From positions 13,741,667 to 13,805,666 of the forward strand of contig CALNVZ010003433.1 of NCBI GenBank assembly GCA_940671915.1: a stretch of DNA of 64,000 nt, read 5' to 3'. Source of the stretch: Paracentrotus lividus (taxonomy: Eukaryota > Echinodermata > Echinoidea > Camarodonta > Echinidae). A program made the translations under genes and the position numbers. Position 1 is the first letter of the stretch, and every line of letters begins with the position of its first letter. The notes below the pieces were generated by a model, which worked only from the letters and a program-made list of their open reading frames with translations, ran no database searches and was not told where the DNA came from. This document shows positions 49,735 to 61,386 of this stretch, in pieces.

Positions 49735-50671
49735 TACCACACGAGTACCACGGAATACCATATACGACTACCAAACGAGCAGTAAACTGCCATAAATCCA
49801 CTTTGACTAATGCCCGTTGGTTTCATCCTGTCATGCCTGTTTGGATTTGTCTTCAATCATTCGTCAAATTACTATTTGGTCTAATTAATTCCATTTCGTC
49901 TAATCAAGTCGACTTGGTGAACACCACTTAGTCAATTCCTGTAAGAAACTATCCCTTAGAAAAAAAATATCCTGTGAAATTACTACACAACGGTAGGTAT
50001 TGGCGGCGTCCTGGGTGGACGGGGGACGATCGAGTCCCCCCCCCCCCCCCCCAATCGATTTTTGTTTTCTGGGGGATCGTCCACCCTCGATTTTTAAAGC
50101 TTAAACAAATATATGTACATATAATAGACGAAAAGGCACAGTGTGCGTAAAATGTACCAAGTTCAGGTTATTAAAAGCAAAATTTTCGGCTCGCGCTTCG
50201 CTTTCAACAAAAACACCAACAATAATTAAACTAATAATCTTTCTTCAGGTCCCTATATTCATTTATTCTTTTATTTGTCACAACGCTTTATTTGTAACTT
50301 TGGCATAATGTGTGAGGTAGGTCATTCTATTGTGAATTTTGGATATTAGCCTATTATATGTCTCTTTGGGGTGCTTTATTTATTCCGATCTAGTGTATAA
50401 TTAATTCCTCTCCAAATTTGGCGGCTATCAGGGGATGTCCCCTTGATTTCAAAGCTTCACATTTGTTTTTATTTTCTAAATAATTTGGATAAATTTTGTA
50501 TTTGCCCACTTCTCCAAATGTGATGGAAATAAACTTTAAATTTCTTTAAATTCTTCTTTTCAGGTCCGTACCGTTATATAAAGTGACCATATTTAGAAGG
50601 GATTACAAACATATGTAATATAATATATATATATATATATATATTAGCAAACCTCTTCACATACACCAATA

Positions 50672-50735
<64 letters not shown>

Positions 50736-51329
50736 TTGTAAAACGTTGATTAATGATATTTTCACTCGCTCTTCGAATTGTATTTTCTTTAAGGGTAGTG
50801 ATTATGAGCTAGTGAATACAATGATTAATGTTATTATAGAGCAAAATTTTAAGCTCGCGCTTCGCGCTCACAAACAAATGACAATACAATGATTTAACGA
50901 TTTAACTATGTCTGCAGGTCGTAGTTTGTGGAATATGTTTTATTTGTTGCAACTTATATTTCTTAAAATTGTCATTAGTTTCTGCATAATATGTGAAATA
51001 GATCATTCTATTTCGAATTTTGGGTATACAAATATTAGGAAGCCTTATTCCGTTCGAGTCTATAATAATTCCATTCCGGGGTCTCCATTCTCCTCCACCC
51101 TGACCGTCATCACATGAAGTCGCCGCCCCTGATGGTAGGGAGACCGGGAAAATAATTGTAACACGGGGCGATTGTAACAGAGGCTCCCATCCCTAGCAGA
51201 AACCATGCTTCAAACTTAACCTATGTAAATATTAAAAAAATAATAAATAATAAATTAAAAAAAAAGTGCATTTCGTCGCTCCACGTGACGTTTGAGTGTA
51301 AGCAAATTTAACAGTTAATGGAACTTTTT
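49735..51329. other. Single-copy spacer at the palindrome centre
   Basis: No gene is seen. It holds a (C)n run at 50036-50052, two diverged direct repeats with AATTTT(C/A)(G/A)GCTCGCGCTTCGC (50178-50210 and 50838-50870) and a (TA)n microsatellite. A scrap of a GGGAGACCGGG element lies at 51135-51180. Confidence 0.6.
50623..50731. repeat. (TA)n microsatellite
   Basis: Two AT runs (about 50623-50645 and 50676-50729) separated by 30 bp. This is simple sequence prone to length change. Confidence 0.95.
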
Positions 51330-53040
51330 ACATGTGGTATTTGTGCCATACATGTGGCATATGTGCCAAAAAACATACAGCAATACCATACATATGGTAT
51401 ATGTGTAAAAAAAAAAAAACATACAGAAATCCATACATATAGTATTGTGCCAGAAACCATACAGCAATACCATACATATGGTATTGTGCCCAAAAAAAAC
51501 ATACAGCAAAACCATACATATGGTATTTGTGCCAAAAAACCATACAGAAACCATACATATGGTATTTGTTCCAGATAACCATACAACAATACCATACATA
51601 TGGTATTTGTGCCAAAAAAACACAAAAAAAACCATACAGCAAACCATCATATGGAATTTGTGCAAAAAAAAAAAAAAAAGCATACAGAAATACCATACAT
51701 ATGGTATTTGTGCCAGAAAACCATACAGCAATACCATACATATGGTATTTGTGCCAAAAAACCATACAGCAAAACCATACATATGGTATTTGTGCCACAA
51801 ACCATACAGAAATACCATACATATGGTATTTGTTCCAAACAACATACAGCAATACCATACATATGGTATTTGTGCCAGAAAACCATACGCAATACCATAC
51901 ATATGGTATTTGTGCCAAAAACATACAGAAATTCCATACATATGGTATTTGTGCCAGAAAACCATACAGCAATACCATACATATGGTATTTGTGCCAAAA
52001 AACCATACAGCAAAACCATACATATGGTATTGTGCCAAAAAACCATACAGAAATACCATACATATGGTATTTGTTTCAGATAACCATACAACAATACCAT
52101 ACATATGGTTATTGTGCCCAAAAAAATACATACAGCAAACACCATACATATGGTATTTGTGCCAAAAAACCATACAAGAAATACCATACATATGGTATTT
52201 GTTTCAGATAACCATACAACAATACCATACATATGGTATTTGTGCCAAAAAAATACATACAGCAAAACCATACAATGGTATTTGTGCCAAAAAAAAAAGC
52301 ATACAGCAAAACCATACATATGGTATTTGTGCCAAAAACCATACAGAAATACCATACATATGGTATTTGTGCCAAAAAAAAAACATACAGAAATACCATA
52401 CATATGGTATTTGTGCCAAAACCATACAGCAATACCATACATATGGTATTTGTGCCAGAAAACCATACAGCAACAAGCATCATGGTATTTGTGCCAAAAA
52501 AAAAAAAAAAAAACCATAACAGCAAAACCATACATATGGTATTGTGCAAAAAAAAAAACGCATACAGCAAACACATACATATGGTATTTGTGCCACAAAC
52601 CATACAGAAATACCATACATATGGTATTTGTGCCAAAAAAAACATACAGAAATACCATACATATGGTATTTGTGCAGAAACCATACAGCAATACCATACA
52701 TATGGTATTTGTGCCAGAAAACCATACAGCAAAAGCATACATATGGTATTTGTGCCAAAAAAACATACAGAAATACCATACATATGGTATTTGTGCCAAA
52801 AAAAACATACAGCAAAACCATACATATGGTATTTGTGCCAAAAACCATACAGAAATACCATATATACGCGGTATTTGTGCCAGAAAACCATACAGCAATA
52901 CCATACATATGGTATTTGTGCAACAAAAAAACCATACAGCAAAACAATACATATGGTATTTGTGCCAAAAAAACCATACAGGAATACCATACATATGGTA
53001 TTTGTGCCAGAAAACCATACAGCACACACACTGCTGTATG
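51330..53040. repeat. 41-bp minisatellite, right array (~41 units)
   Basis: Each unit is ACCATACATATGGTATTTG then TGCCAGAAAACCATACAGAA(T). Three variants alternate (CAGAAAT, CAGCAAT, CAGCAAAA), giving a higher-order period of about 123 bp. Units lack stop codons on both strands, so five or six frames stay open for hundreds of codons; the longest is 627 codons on the minus strand (51315-53198). Since 41 is not a multiple of three, the peptide repeat is 41 residues. No ribosome start context, splice site or family similarity supports a gene. Confidence 0.92.
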
Positions 53041-53325
53041 GTATTCTTATGTACCCTTTCCTGTGTGGTATTTCCCATGGTATTTCTATGGTATTTGATT
53101 GTACCATAGAAGTACCATAGGAATACCACAGGACATTCAGAAATACCATACGAATACCACAGGACATTCAGAAATACCATAGGAATACCACAGGACATTT
53201 TGTAAGGGAGAGACTATACACGGTCACAATATTCATTAGACAAAGACGCCATATTGGTCATAGATTTTGTAAATGGGATAATAGTATTAAATAAATGTAG
53301 GTTTTCCCGCTTAAGTTTAAAGTTA

Positions 53326-53503
53326 CAGCTCGTTTTTTCGAAGGTGCCTTTGTCCGAAGGTTCGTTGTTCCGAAGGTTCGATCTTCCGAACACTTATTTT
53401 CTATACCTGGATGTTCGTTTGTCCGAAAATGAAATAAGATTCGTTCTTCCGAACATTTTTGTTGGATTACTTCAGAACATCGAACCTTCGGAATAACGAG
53501 CTG
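53326..53503. mobile_element. MITE rich in TTCGGA/CGAAC, in right arm
   Basis: Mirror of 49012-49191. It is non-coding and the same length within three bases. Confidence 0.7.
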
Positions 53504-54046
53504 CACCCATGTTTAAACATCTCCAATCAATTTGACATTTCTTACAAGCACTTTCGTCCGAAATGTGATCGCTATTAAAAATCTAAACTTATTAATTAAA
53601 TTGACCGATAGCTCCGTTCCATGATTATACATGAAATGAACGTAAACAAAATCTATTGCAAAGAGTTTAAAATTGAGGGGGTAAACCTATCATAATAATA
53701 TTTCGAATAAGTCTGTGCTATAATATATCGGGGGCCCTATATAAAATGTATGAGAAGCAAGATAAAAATGATAATAAAATAAATAATGTCATCAACAATT
53801 AACAATTTTCAAAATCTTCAAAATTCAAAGACAACACATGCAGGCTCCTCTTTTTTTTTTTTTTTTTTTTCCCTTCTTTTCTTTTCTTTAATACTCTTTT
53901 CTAAGTTTCCCGATTATTATTATTTTTTTTTGCAAGGACCGGGCTCAATTGCTCTCCCACCCCCCCCTCCATTTATCCACGTGTGACATTTTAATACGAG
54001 GCCTCTCTATTCCTTGTTTATGCCATGACAACCACAAATTATGATA

Positions 54047-54908
54047 GGGGAGACGGGGATGGAAGTTACACGGGTCAGTTGTTACAGTTCTCAGTGTGCT
54101 AAGTTGGAACAAGAGAGTTCGTGCTAACTTGCATCTATATACAGCCTACACATAGCTGTGATGAACTGCCGGTCGTGAGGTTTTTTCGTTGTTTTATTAA
54201 AAAGTAAATCAACAAAAAACATTTTTACAGTTCCAAGTGAATTTTTGACAAAAAATAAAATTTGTAATAGTTCTTACAACTGAAGGTACATGATGATAGT
54301 CTGGTATTGTGAATATAGTACATGTATGTCTCTAATATACCCCTGAGCCATGCCCTGTAATTCTGCCTAATGGCTGTGCTACAGTTGATTTTATGTGTAA
54401 AAATCACCCATGGGGTAGGTTGTTACACGAAATACGCCATGTCGATGTAACAACCTACCCCAATTACATTACACATGTACAGTAATTTTGTTTCAATTTT
54501 CAGGTGTTAATATTTTGATATTCTATTATTACTTTAGTCTATTCTAGAGCTCTACTTGATCTACTGTTAACGATACCAAGAAACTGGAAAGTTGAAACAA
54601 AAGTATGGTATAAGAGATTTACACATTGTCAACTTACCCGTATGTTTGTATGTTTACATAATGTAACAATTTACCCCGTATGGTGTAACAACTTACCCCG
54701 TATATACGGGGTTGGTTGTTTACAAAAAATTGTCTTCATTAATTAAGCTGTGGTTAATTGGTGTTTACATGTTTTCAAGGTTTATGTGTCTCAGGTTTTA
54801 ATCAACATAATAGGCTAACTACAGACCCAAAATGGATGTGTAAGTACTTTCATTAGATTTATCTGGCCCAAAATGTGAATTTTGTAACGTCCATCCCCGG
54901 TCCTCCCC
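54047..54908. mobile_element. TIR element with GGGGAGACCGGGG ends, in right arm
   Basis: Mirror of 47610-48471, again bounded by TA (54045-54046 and 54909-54910). Its presence at the matching place in both arms shows that it was inserted before the arms were duplicated, or that the arms are one locus assembled twice. Confidence 0.75.
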
Positions 54909-55437
54909 TAACCATTACTCAAATTTTGGGAATTTTCGGTTGAACAAAGTTTTCATGGTTAGAGAGTTTGAGCAAATTGCCATTACTTGGGATGCACGAT
55001 GCGCAAATACAAAATGGTCTGGCGTTTGTAACGCCCCCCCCCCTTTTTTTTAAAGGTATAACCAAGAACAACAACAAACAGACTTTAGTAGAAAAGAAGT
55101 CATGAAGACAGAAATCAATTAGAAGAGAAGATGAAAGAAGGTGAAAACACGACAAGAAAAAAAATGTATAAGAAATCATGGAGATAGAAGATGAAATATA
55201 AAGGAATATTAATAAATATTTAGGAAGAGTAGGCGAAAGAGAAAACAAAGAAATTTAACAATCCTTTTACGCCCTCACTTTCCGATCAATTTGACGCCCC
55301 CGATGACAGATCGATTTGACGCACTTTAAGTTTGAAATCAACTCGGCGCCACCTATGGTCACGAGGGCATAATTATTGTCATAGGCCGCCCGCCTAAATG
55401 GGCTGAATAGAAATGATTTTCCCTGCTCTTAATAAGA

Positions 55438-55630
55438 TGTACATGTATCTCAATCAATTTTTGAAGGCCCAATATCAGATCCAGGCGGAGCTTTGGAATT
55501 GAATGACAAAACTCTGAAAATTGGCGGGAAAACCTTCACCAGAATTATTGCACCGGTATTTGTTTTCCAAGACACCGTAGCAGAGATTGACTTCGTCTTC
55601 GATCAGCTAGGACAAGCTTCGCAAAGTTAA
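55438..55630 (+). pseudogene. Right-arm copy of the unrecognised coding-like segment
   Basis: Mirror of the segment at 46875-47072. Here the middle reads GKTFTRIIAPVFVFQDTVAE, which looks like the better version. However, the T run before GAAGGCCC is one base short, so the start is out of frame. Neither arm alone gives a clean frame throughout. Confidence 0.4.
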
Positions 55631-56769
55631 TTTATAATTTTGTTTCACTGTTAGAAAAATTTGGAAAGTTGTATAAACTATTGACCACGTTATTTTGAAC
55701 GAGTAAGTTATAGTAAAAAGTTGTTTTTTAGATCTCCATGACTTTGATCGCGGCCCTGATCGCGGCTTTCTTTTTTAGAACGGGACGACCGACCAGCAAT
55801 GCATGAGCTGTGCCCGTAGCGCTGCCGCGTACCGTACGGACGGTACCCTAGCCTAGCCTAGGCTACGCTAGCGGCGTGGGTCTGGCAGGGTACCGGTGGG
55901 TGCTACACCAATGAATTTAGGCCTTACCTTTGTTTAAGAAATCACTCGCTTAATAAGAATACATTGGTTTTCAAGTTAATACAGCTTAATAATTAGTAGA
56001 GAAGGAATTTAAGCCAAAATGTCCACCCAAACTCCACTTTTGTATGAATTGAAACAGCAACTGACTTACTGAGGCCTGAGCAAGCAAAAATGTGTTGGTA
56101 GATTCTATTAACTATTATTTAGAAAGTCTAACGTTAAGACTACCGGTAGATCTAACGACAACGTTAGATCTAAATGTAATGTTAATTACCGACATGTTTT
56201 TGCTTGCTGTTTCACACATAGATCTAACTTAACTGTTAGGTCTACCATTGTCTACCGCTGCAAACCAGCATCCGTCAGTACCGGTACTGAAAAATGGTTG
56301 TCTGTCGCCCTCTTGGTTGCTGAGAAAATTCTCAATAATAATTAGGGAAACCAACGCGAAACCTACCTCAAAAATAAATTAAGATAATCTAACGTTAGAG
56401 GGTCTATAGAATACCGGTCTAGGCCTATAGAATCTAGTCTCATTGAAAATATAATTCTTCATCAGATTCTAGATATTTTAATTTTGTTTAGAAGAATTTT
56501 TAGACCCTTTTTTAAATATGCCACCTTGACTTGGCTTCAAGGTATCTAGGAATATACAACACACTAACTTCAAAGTTCACCATTGATATTATAGCCAAAA
56601 AGAGACAGCCCACTACAAGAGGATTGAAAGGTCACCACTGGAAGACTCTATGTGTGGTTTCTGGTAGCATTCACAGGAGGGTTAAGTGATGTTTCTGGCA
56701 GGACATCCATCACCTGTAGACCACAGTTCACTACATCCTCCTGGAGAAAATGCTTCTGAAGTCAGATAC

Positions 56770-57120
56770 TATGGTAATTAGCTCATTTGCATACAATGTT
56801 TTTGTACGCACAAATCAGTATTTTGTGAAGCTTACCTCATTAACTAGTAATTGCCTGCGTATTGATATTTTTTCTTTTAGGGAAGTATATTTCCTAAACA
56901 CACAGTGACATCAAGAGCGATAGTTTTGACATTTGCATTGTTATCAAGAAAATAGAAAATAACTAACTATGACCCAAAATGTTTTTGCTAAATAGTGGTA
57001 TATATACCAGTGTATGGGATCCTTGGGTGTCTAGCGGCAGTCCTGTGGTAACGGCGTGTGGCATCCCTGAATAAACGGCGTGTGGTGTTCCGGTCACAAC
57101 GGTATGTCATAATCCTGGTA
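56770..57120. other. Single-copy DNA between palindrome and 63-bp array
   Basis: Nothing is encoded. The right part has short repeats GGTAACGGCGTGTGGCAT and AAACGGCGTGTGGTGTTCC that lead into the array. Confidence 0.4.
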
Positions 57121-57174
57121 ACTGTGTGCGGTATTGTTGTGTGGTACTAGTTTGGGATAATGATATTAGGTATT

Positions 57175-57650
57175 TTTGCTGTATGGTACACCTGTATGGT
57201 ATTTTTTGTGGTACTTGTGCTGAAATACCATAGGAAATCCTGTGGTATTTGTGCCAAAAAACCATAGGAAATCCTATGGTATTTTGGCTGTATGGTACTT
57301 CTGTATGGTATTTGTGCAAAAAAAAAACCATAGGAAATCCTATGGTATTTTGGCTGTACGGTACTTCTGTATGGTATTTGTGCCAAAAAACCATAGGAAA
57401 TCCTATGGTATTTTGGCTGTATGGTACTTCTGTATGGTATTTGTGCCAAAAAACCATATGAAATCCTATGGTATTTTGGCTGTATGGTACTGCTCTATGG
57501 TATTTTGTGTGGTATTTGTGCCAAAAAACCATAGGAAATCCTATGGTATTTTGGCTGTATGGTACTGTTTTATGGTATTTTGTGTGGTATTTGTGCCAAA
57601 AAACCATAGGAAAATCCTGTGGTATTTTGTATGGTACCGTTGTGTGGTAC
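57175..57650. repeat. 63-bp minisatellite related to the 41-bp array
   Basis: Seven or so units of CCATAGGAAATCCTATGG, TATTTTGGCTGTATGGTAC, TTCTGTATGG and TATTTGTGCCAAAAAA. GGTATTTGTGCCAAAAAACC is shared with the 41-bp unit. It ends at GTACCACACGATATTTTTG, TAAGGG, the reverse complement of the CCCTTACAAAAAT leader of the left array. The 63-bp unit keeps frame, giving a 21-residue peptide repeat on the minus strand, but there is no sign that it is a gene. Confidence 0.85.
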
Positions 57651-58381
57651 CACACGATATTTTTGTAAGGGCTGGCCCTCTGATTTGGGTGGATATCTTA
57701 TTCGTATTGTTTTGCGATAGGTCTCGCATTTTTGTTTATATCTTTTTCTGAAGATCATTCATTTCCATTAGGCGATCTGTCTGCATGGTGCTTTTAAATC
57801 CAAATTTCAACTGTAAAGTGCATATCCATACTCGGGTGACGATTGACATGATCGAAACCTTTTTTTTCCCCCTTCGTTGTACGGGGTCCGGTTTGGAAAT
57901 GGATTCCCTCACGCTCGTGTTATTGGTAGGCCTACTGTCCATTATAAAGTTTGTAAAAAATAATGTTTTTGTTCCTCATTTCTTATTCTCTTTTTATATA
58001 GCCTATGGATAATAATATCAGTATAGTATATCAGATTTGGTAGATCTGATGGTGGTACAGTGGCGGATGCAAGATTTCATGAGAGGGGGGCCAAAATTGG
58101 AATTTCAGATTTTGGTACACCCAATTTTTTTCCCGTGACATCGGGTGAGCAAAAAAAAAATCAAAAAATTTTCACGCACGCTGGGGGTGGGGGGGGGGGT
58201 TCATGTTGTTACATCGGGTCAGTCGCCCATTCCCCTTTTTTTTTCCCTTTTTTCTGGGGGGGGAGGGGCCTGGCCCGCTGGGCCCCCCTGGATTCGTATG
58301 TCACTGGTTGTATGTCACTTGCCATGAGACAGATTTGAGACTAGTTTGAGACGGATTTGAGACGGTTTTGAGACAGTTGCG

Positions 58382-58675
58382 GAGACGTCTCAGTGAGTCT
58401 TTTATATTTTATGAGCCATGGGAAAATCAAACATGCTTAAATCTTTCTCTTTTTTTTTTCTTTTTTTTTTTTCCCCCGGAGACGTCTCTGAAAGTCCGAG
58501 TCGCAGAGACGTCTCCACAAAGTAAGATACTACCTTAAGAATTCTTTGGGAAGGAAGGGACACAACTTATAAATGAATAGTAATCGTGGCATCTCACTTC
58601 GCGGAATCTACTTTGAAAATACTCTGTGACGGAGGACTACTTTGAGACGGTTTTGAAACTACTTGGAGACGTCTC
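58382..58675. repeat. Cluster of four GAGACGTCTC palindromes
   Basis: Perfect 10-bp palindromes at 58382, 58479, 58506 and 58666. The last two are each followed by AAGTAAGATAC, so a unit of about 160 bp is duplicated. Related GAGACGG steps precede the first. Confidence 0.75.
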
Positions 58676-59379
58676 CGCGAAGTAAGATACCACCATAACA
58701 AGAACGCCAATGAAACGAAAACATCCACTTAGAGCATCACGTCGTCTGGCCGGCAGAAGGGCCTTAGCAACCTTGCGCGCATAAAAACACTTTCCGAGTT
58801 ATTCACGTTTTAATGGTTTGAATGGCTCTCGAATCGCAAATACTTTGTGCATGAACCTGAAAATTTCCACATATTTGGAATATTTAATGAACTTTGAATT
58901 TGGAAAGTTGCAATTTCTAAACCACATTAGTTTTAAAGATATTAACAGTTTTATGCTATGGCCTTTCTGCAGGGACACAAACATCGCGCGCCTTCCCCCG
59001 GTAAAAGGGCCGTAAGCGCGTAGGGCCCTTCTGCTCGGAAATTTCGACGCAGCGCGCACAGTATGAAAAGGGCCTTGTCCATATAGGCGTACGTGTTTTA
59101 TAGCAAGCGCGTTTTGTCGGCGTAGGGGGAGTTAGATTTATCTTCCTTGCGTGTTCATTTCGTTTTATTTACACTATTAACATGGGTAAATAAATGATAA
59201 GTAAACTGATCAACATCTTTATATGAAAGCAAAACCGAATGCAAATGAATTAAGACGTGAATATGCAGTGAAAAACTGTCACCAAAAAAAAATTGTTTAC
59301 TATAAATTTAGTCACGAACTATTCCCTCTTGATGAGAATCTCATTACAATGTCCTCATGAGAACTGTCTCTTTCTTTCG

Positions 59380-59390
<11 letters not shown>

Positions 59391-59420
<30 letters not shown>
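59391..59420. repeat. (CT)n microsatellite
   Basis: A pure CT run of about 30 bp. It is low complexity with no other feature. Confidence 0.95.
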
Positions 59421-59423
<3 letters not shown>

Positions 59424-59667
59424 GAATTAGGCATTTTCTTTTATCTCCTGACTTCTTGAATATCCAACTCACATACACTATTGAGACACCCCATCGAGTC
59501 ATAAAATAAATTCAAACAAACCACTAAGCGGATCCAGGATTTGGCTTGAATATATATATATTTAGGAGGCTCTCCATATAATATTTTTGGTGTAGGGACA
59601 GGCCCGCTGAAAGCTGAAACTTGTCACTTCTTTTTATCCATGAGAGCAGATGATAATCAGACCCAAT

Positions 59668-59815
59668 GGCCCGAATTCACAAACGTGGTTTAGTTAGTCC
59701 ATGGTCTAAATCAATTGTTTAAACCACGGATTTAGACCATGGTCTAAATTTTGGTATTCACAAACCACCTGATTTAGACCATGGACTAACTAAACCACGT
59801 TTGTGAATTCGGGCC
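59668..59815. mobile_element. 148-bp palindromic MITE (copy 2)
   Basis: Same element as 170-317 in reverse orientation, with about one base different. It is flanked by AAT on both sides, a possible 3-bp target duplication. Unlike copy 1 it is not nested in a recognisable foldback. Confidence 0.85.
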
Positions 59816-60189
59816 AATCATTTTTTAACCAAATGTGATGACAATTTTTTTTTTCTAACTTTCATTATTAATCTTGAAAAGGTATAAAAGAAATATGAAA
59901 AAAAAAAAATTGGAGAAAATATAAAACGACTATTTAAAAAAACAATTCAACCGACTATCCCCACTTTTGACGAATTTAGGGGGCTTTTTTTTCCCCACCC
60001 GTTTGATAAAGAAATGACGGGGGTTTGTTCATCATCTGCTGTCAGGAACAAAAAAGGGACAAACTTCTTCTTTCAGATGTCAACAACACTACGATTAGGC
60101 TATAAATGAAATAAAATGATATAAAAAAAGAAGCCTGTGATTTTTGGTTTAGGATGCATGTGTCTAATTTGATAATAGCTAATAGTGTA

Positions 60190-61384
60190 GGGTACATGCA
60201 GGTAATATGGGCCAGCAGGTAATATGGGCCACCTGAAGCAAATCATGTCGTGACCGTCGACTGGTGACCGGTGACCGGTGTGAGCACCATATGCATAATG
60301 TTGTTCATATGAACTGTATACGAAAATATATCGTCGTGAGAGCATCTGTTGCCGAAATTTCTGTGAGAAAATTGCTGAAAACCAACAAGGTAGGTAAAAC
60401 GGCATTTTTTTTTACCTTGATGTAAAATTTGATATTTCACAGAATGTGATGGTGAAAGAGTGTTTGAGGGGGTAACCTCGATTGTTTTGTATATTTAGTA
60501 AGCTTATAGTTTCATTTTTATCATACTAGCGTGTACAGGTCAATTTGTTTTAGTGAAGGGATGCAATGTGGCATTGAATGCTTGCCTGACACAGCAACAT
60601 TAGTGCAGGTAATATGGGACATCCAAAATGGCGGAAATGATTCTGGTACTTAGTATTGGGATGAGGCATCAATCTCTTTGCTACGATTTTTTTGGGTATA
60701 TTCACAATATATAATTAAAATAAATAACTTATTGGAGGCCTATATTGACTTGTATAATGAAAATAATATTTAAATAATATTAAAAAAAGAAAAAATACAC
60801 AAAATACATAACAATGAAATATATAGTCAAAGGATTTACTGAAGGATCTTATAATTTCAAATTATATCTTAAAGTTAATGATTTTCAACATTTTAAAGCA
60901 AATTCCAGACATAGTAGAGTCATTGTAGTTTTTTAAACATACATTAAATACCGTATCAGGACATCTCCCCGGAGGACAACTCCCCGGGGCAATTCCCGGA
61001 GGACAGCTCCCCGGAGGACATAGGGTTAGGGTTAGGGTTAGGGTTAGGGTTAGGGTTACGGTTGTCCTCCGGGGGAGTTGTCCTCCGGGGGAGCTGTCCT
61101 CTTGGGAATTGTCCCCGGGGGAGTTGCCTCGGGGGAGATGTCCTAGAACCATTAAATACATGTGGCCCATATTACCTGCACATGCAGGTAATATGGGCAC
61201 TTTGGTAATGACGTCAACATTTGAATATTGCAGACAGGGGGTTGGTGATAATTGTTTTTCTTCACAATAAAAGTTAGAGCAGTAGTTATTGATTCATTAA
61301 ACAAAGATAGACTGTGTGTCATTTCGTAATTTTATGCAAATTAGGCAAATGAGCTTAGGGGGCCCATATTACCTGCATGTACCC
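60190..61384. mobile_element. 1.2-kb TIR element with TA duplication and internal TTAGGG repeats
   Basis: The ends GGGTACATGCAGGTAATATG and CATATTACCTGCATGTACCC are exact inverted repeats, flanked by TA (60188-60189 and 61385-61386). The motif GCAGGTAATATGGGC also recurs inside at about 60213, 60606 and as inverted copies at 61163-61197. No transposase was found. TA targeting suggests mobilisation by a Tc1/mariner-type or similar enzyme. Confidence 0.78.
60958..61145. repeat. Inverted GC-rich repeat around a telomere-type array
   Basis: (TTAGGG)n of six to seven units lies at 61021-61058. On its left are three CTCCCCGGAGGACA-type units and on its right their reverse complement, TGTCCTCCGGGGGAG. 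The whole can fold with the telomere repeats as the loop. It is nested in the element at 60190-61384. Confidence 0.85.
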
Positions 61385-61386
61385 TA

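Larger units (their letters stand above)
52812..56769 (-). repeat. Right arm of the giant inverted repeat (~4.0 kb)
   Basis: Mirror of 45731-49709. Beyond 56769 (AAGTCAGATA) similarity stops, inside a DUF7869-like segment that continues on the left side. Between the arms lie 25 N, about 1.6 kb of single-copy DNA and most of a 41-bp tandem array. Confidence 0.88.
57660..59667. other. Non-coding DNA with GAGACGTCTC repeats and simple sequence
   Basis: No gene was recognised. There are T- and G-rich runs at 58140-58270, four GAGACGTCTC palindromes between 58382 and 58675, and a (CT)n tract at 59391-59420. CpG-rich sequence at 58985-59110 has no open frame of note. Confidence 0.5.

Noticed and set aside
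51315..53198. 627-codon minus-strand frame as a real protein
   Set aside because: It is made wholly of the 41-bp repeat and its flanks; other frames on both strands are also long and open, and no start context, splice signal or family similarity supports it.
57107..57655. 182-codon minus-strand frame with 21-residue repeats
   Set aside because: It is a reading of the 63-bp minisatellite; the plus strand is equally open.
60862..61200. 112-codon minus-strand frame with TLTLTL repeats
   Set aside because: It reads through the TTAGGG array and its GC-rich flanks.
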